NCBI GenBank assembly: GCA_016795365.1
Contig: JAEUHN010000050.1
Span: 1 to 32,820 of the forward strand
Origin: Verrucomicrobiaceae bacterium
GTDB taxonomy: Bacteria > Verrucomicrobiota > Verrucomicrobiia > Verrucomicrobiales > Verrucomicrobiaceae
Reading direction: 5' to 3'
DNA length: 32,820 bases
Both the position numbers and the translations under genes were made by a program. The number at the start of each line of letters is the position of its first letter. Positions within the stretch are counted from its first letter, which is position 1. The notes beneath the pieces are model-generated. The model made no database searches, was not told the origin of the DNA, and saw only the letters and a list, made by a program, of their open reading frames with translations. Shown here piece after piece: positions 32,670 through 32,820 of this stretch.

Positions 32670-32820
32670 ACAGGAGCGCGGACACTCCTGTCCGCTCGTC
32701 GAAGGAACCGGCTTGTCAGTGAGAAGCGCTTTCTGAGCGCTCCTTGCCCTTCGAACATCGGCGTTAACCGGTGAATTGCGCGGATCGGTCGCGAGGTTCT
32801 TGGGTTGATGGAAGTTTGTC
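32670..32820. mobile_element. REPIN-like element, copy C (cut by window end)
   Basis: Third copy. The left end reads ACAGGAGCGCGG from 32670 with hairpin GCGGACA-CTCC-TGTCCGC at 32678-32695, and the core continues to the window edge; the right hairpin is not seen. It lies only 3 bp after an ACGCGAAGC landmark that is 199 bp away from the element in copy B. Confidence 0.6.

Larger units (their letters stand above)
31430..32820. repeat. tandem ~505-bp repeat array
   Basis: About 1.4 kb without a credible gene. A landmark reading GATGAAGTCGAGCGGCTTCG occurs at 31585, 32090 and 32597, giving periods of 505 and 507 bp. Each full unit has a roughly 315-bp segment and a REPIN-like element of about 187 bp. 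A partial unit at 31436-31540 carries only the end of the first segment (GGGAGCTTCGTGCCTCGCTCCG matched at 31797 and 32302) joined directly to the next unit. The third unit lacks about 196 bp inside its first segment and runs off the window. The start lies about 50 bp after the nuclease-like gene. Confidence 0.85.

Noticed and set aside
31430..32820. CRISPR-like array.
   Set aside because: The period is about 505 bp with diverged copies and no short unique spacers; no cas genes are present.

Overview
The window looks like chromosomal DNA of a GC-rich Gram-negative bacterium, most likely of the Verrucomicrobiota (Prosthecobacter/Verrucomicrobium-like). The assignment is inferred from family content, not from a marker gene: a Tat-exported DUF1501 protein, a DUF1080 protein, a cytochrome/WD40 protein of the planctomycete-verrucomicrobial type, many small exported or lipid-anchored proteins, and start codons that almost never have a Shine-Dalgarno sequence.

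Layout. (1) Positions 1-1600: three 93-bp imperfect palindromes with the architecture of integron attC sites alternate with small unrelated ORFs, one of them a frameshifted lipoprotein. I read this as the 3' end of a gene-cassette array; no integrase is in view. (2) 1731-7403: exported and carbohydrate- or polyamine-related genes: an orphan PotD-like binding protein, an exported SAM methyltransferase coupled to a DUF1080 protein, a convergent PQQ-propeller protein, a zinc-ribbon protein and a DUF1501 protein. (3) 7440-12285: a potassium locus: kup, a two-gene nucleotidyltransferase-like module, and a short KdpD-like kinase with a KdpE-like regulator. A 48-49 bp sequence is shared upstream of kup and the kinase gene. 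(4) 12308-17434 on the minus strand: purA, an FHA membrane protein, carA, a ROK sugar kinase and metF. (5) 17545-25789: a fused sugar-phosphate aldolase/dehydrogenase, a lipoprotein metallo-beta-lactamase-fold protein, an M14 carboxypeptidase, a tiny lipoprotein, and a 1225-residue cytochrome c/WD40/coiled-coil protein. (6) 26055-30467: the two catalytic subunits of an NAD-linked molybdenum formate dehydrogenase. (7) 30506-32820: a lower-GC PD-(D/E)XK nuclease-like gene followed by about 1.4 kb of tandem ~505-bp repeats, each carrying a REPIN-like inverted pair of hairpins.

Functional links. The kinase/regulator pair probably senses K+ limitation or turgor and controls kup through the shared upstream motif. 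FdsB and FdsA would together oxidise formate with NAD+. metF and the ROK kinase are translationally coupled, as are the methyltransferase and the DUF1080 gene. The two ends of the window (cassettes at the left, nuclease plus repeats at the right) are the accessory parts; the middle is mostly ordinary chromosomal metabolism.
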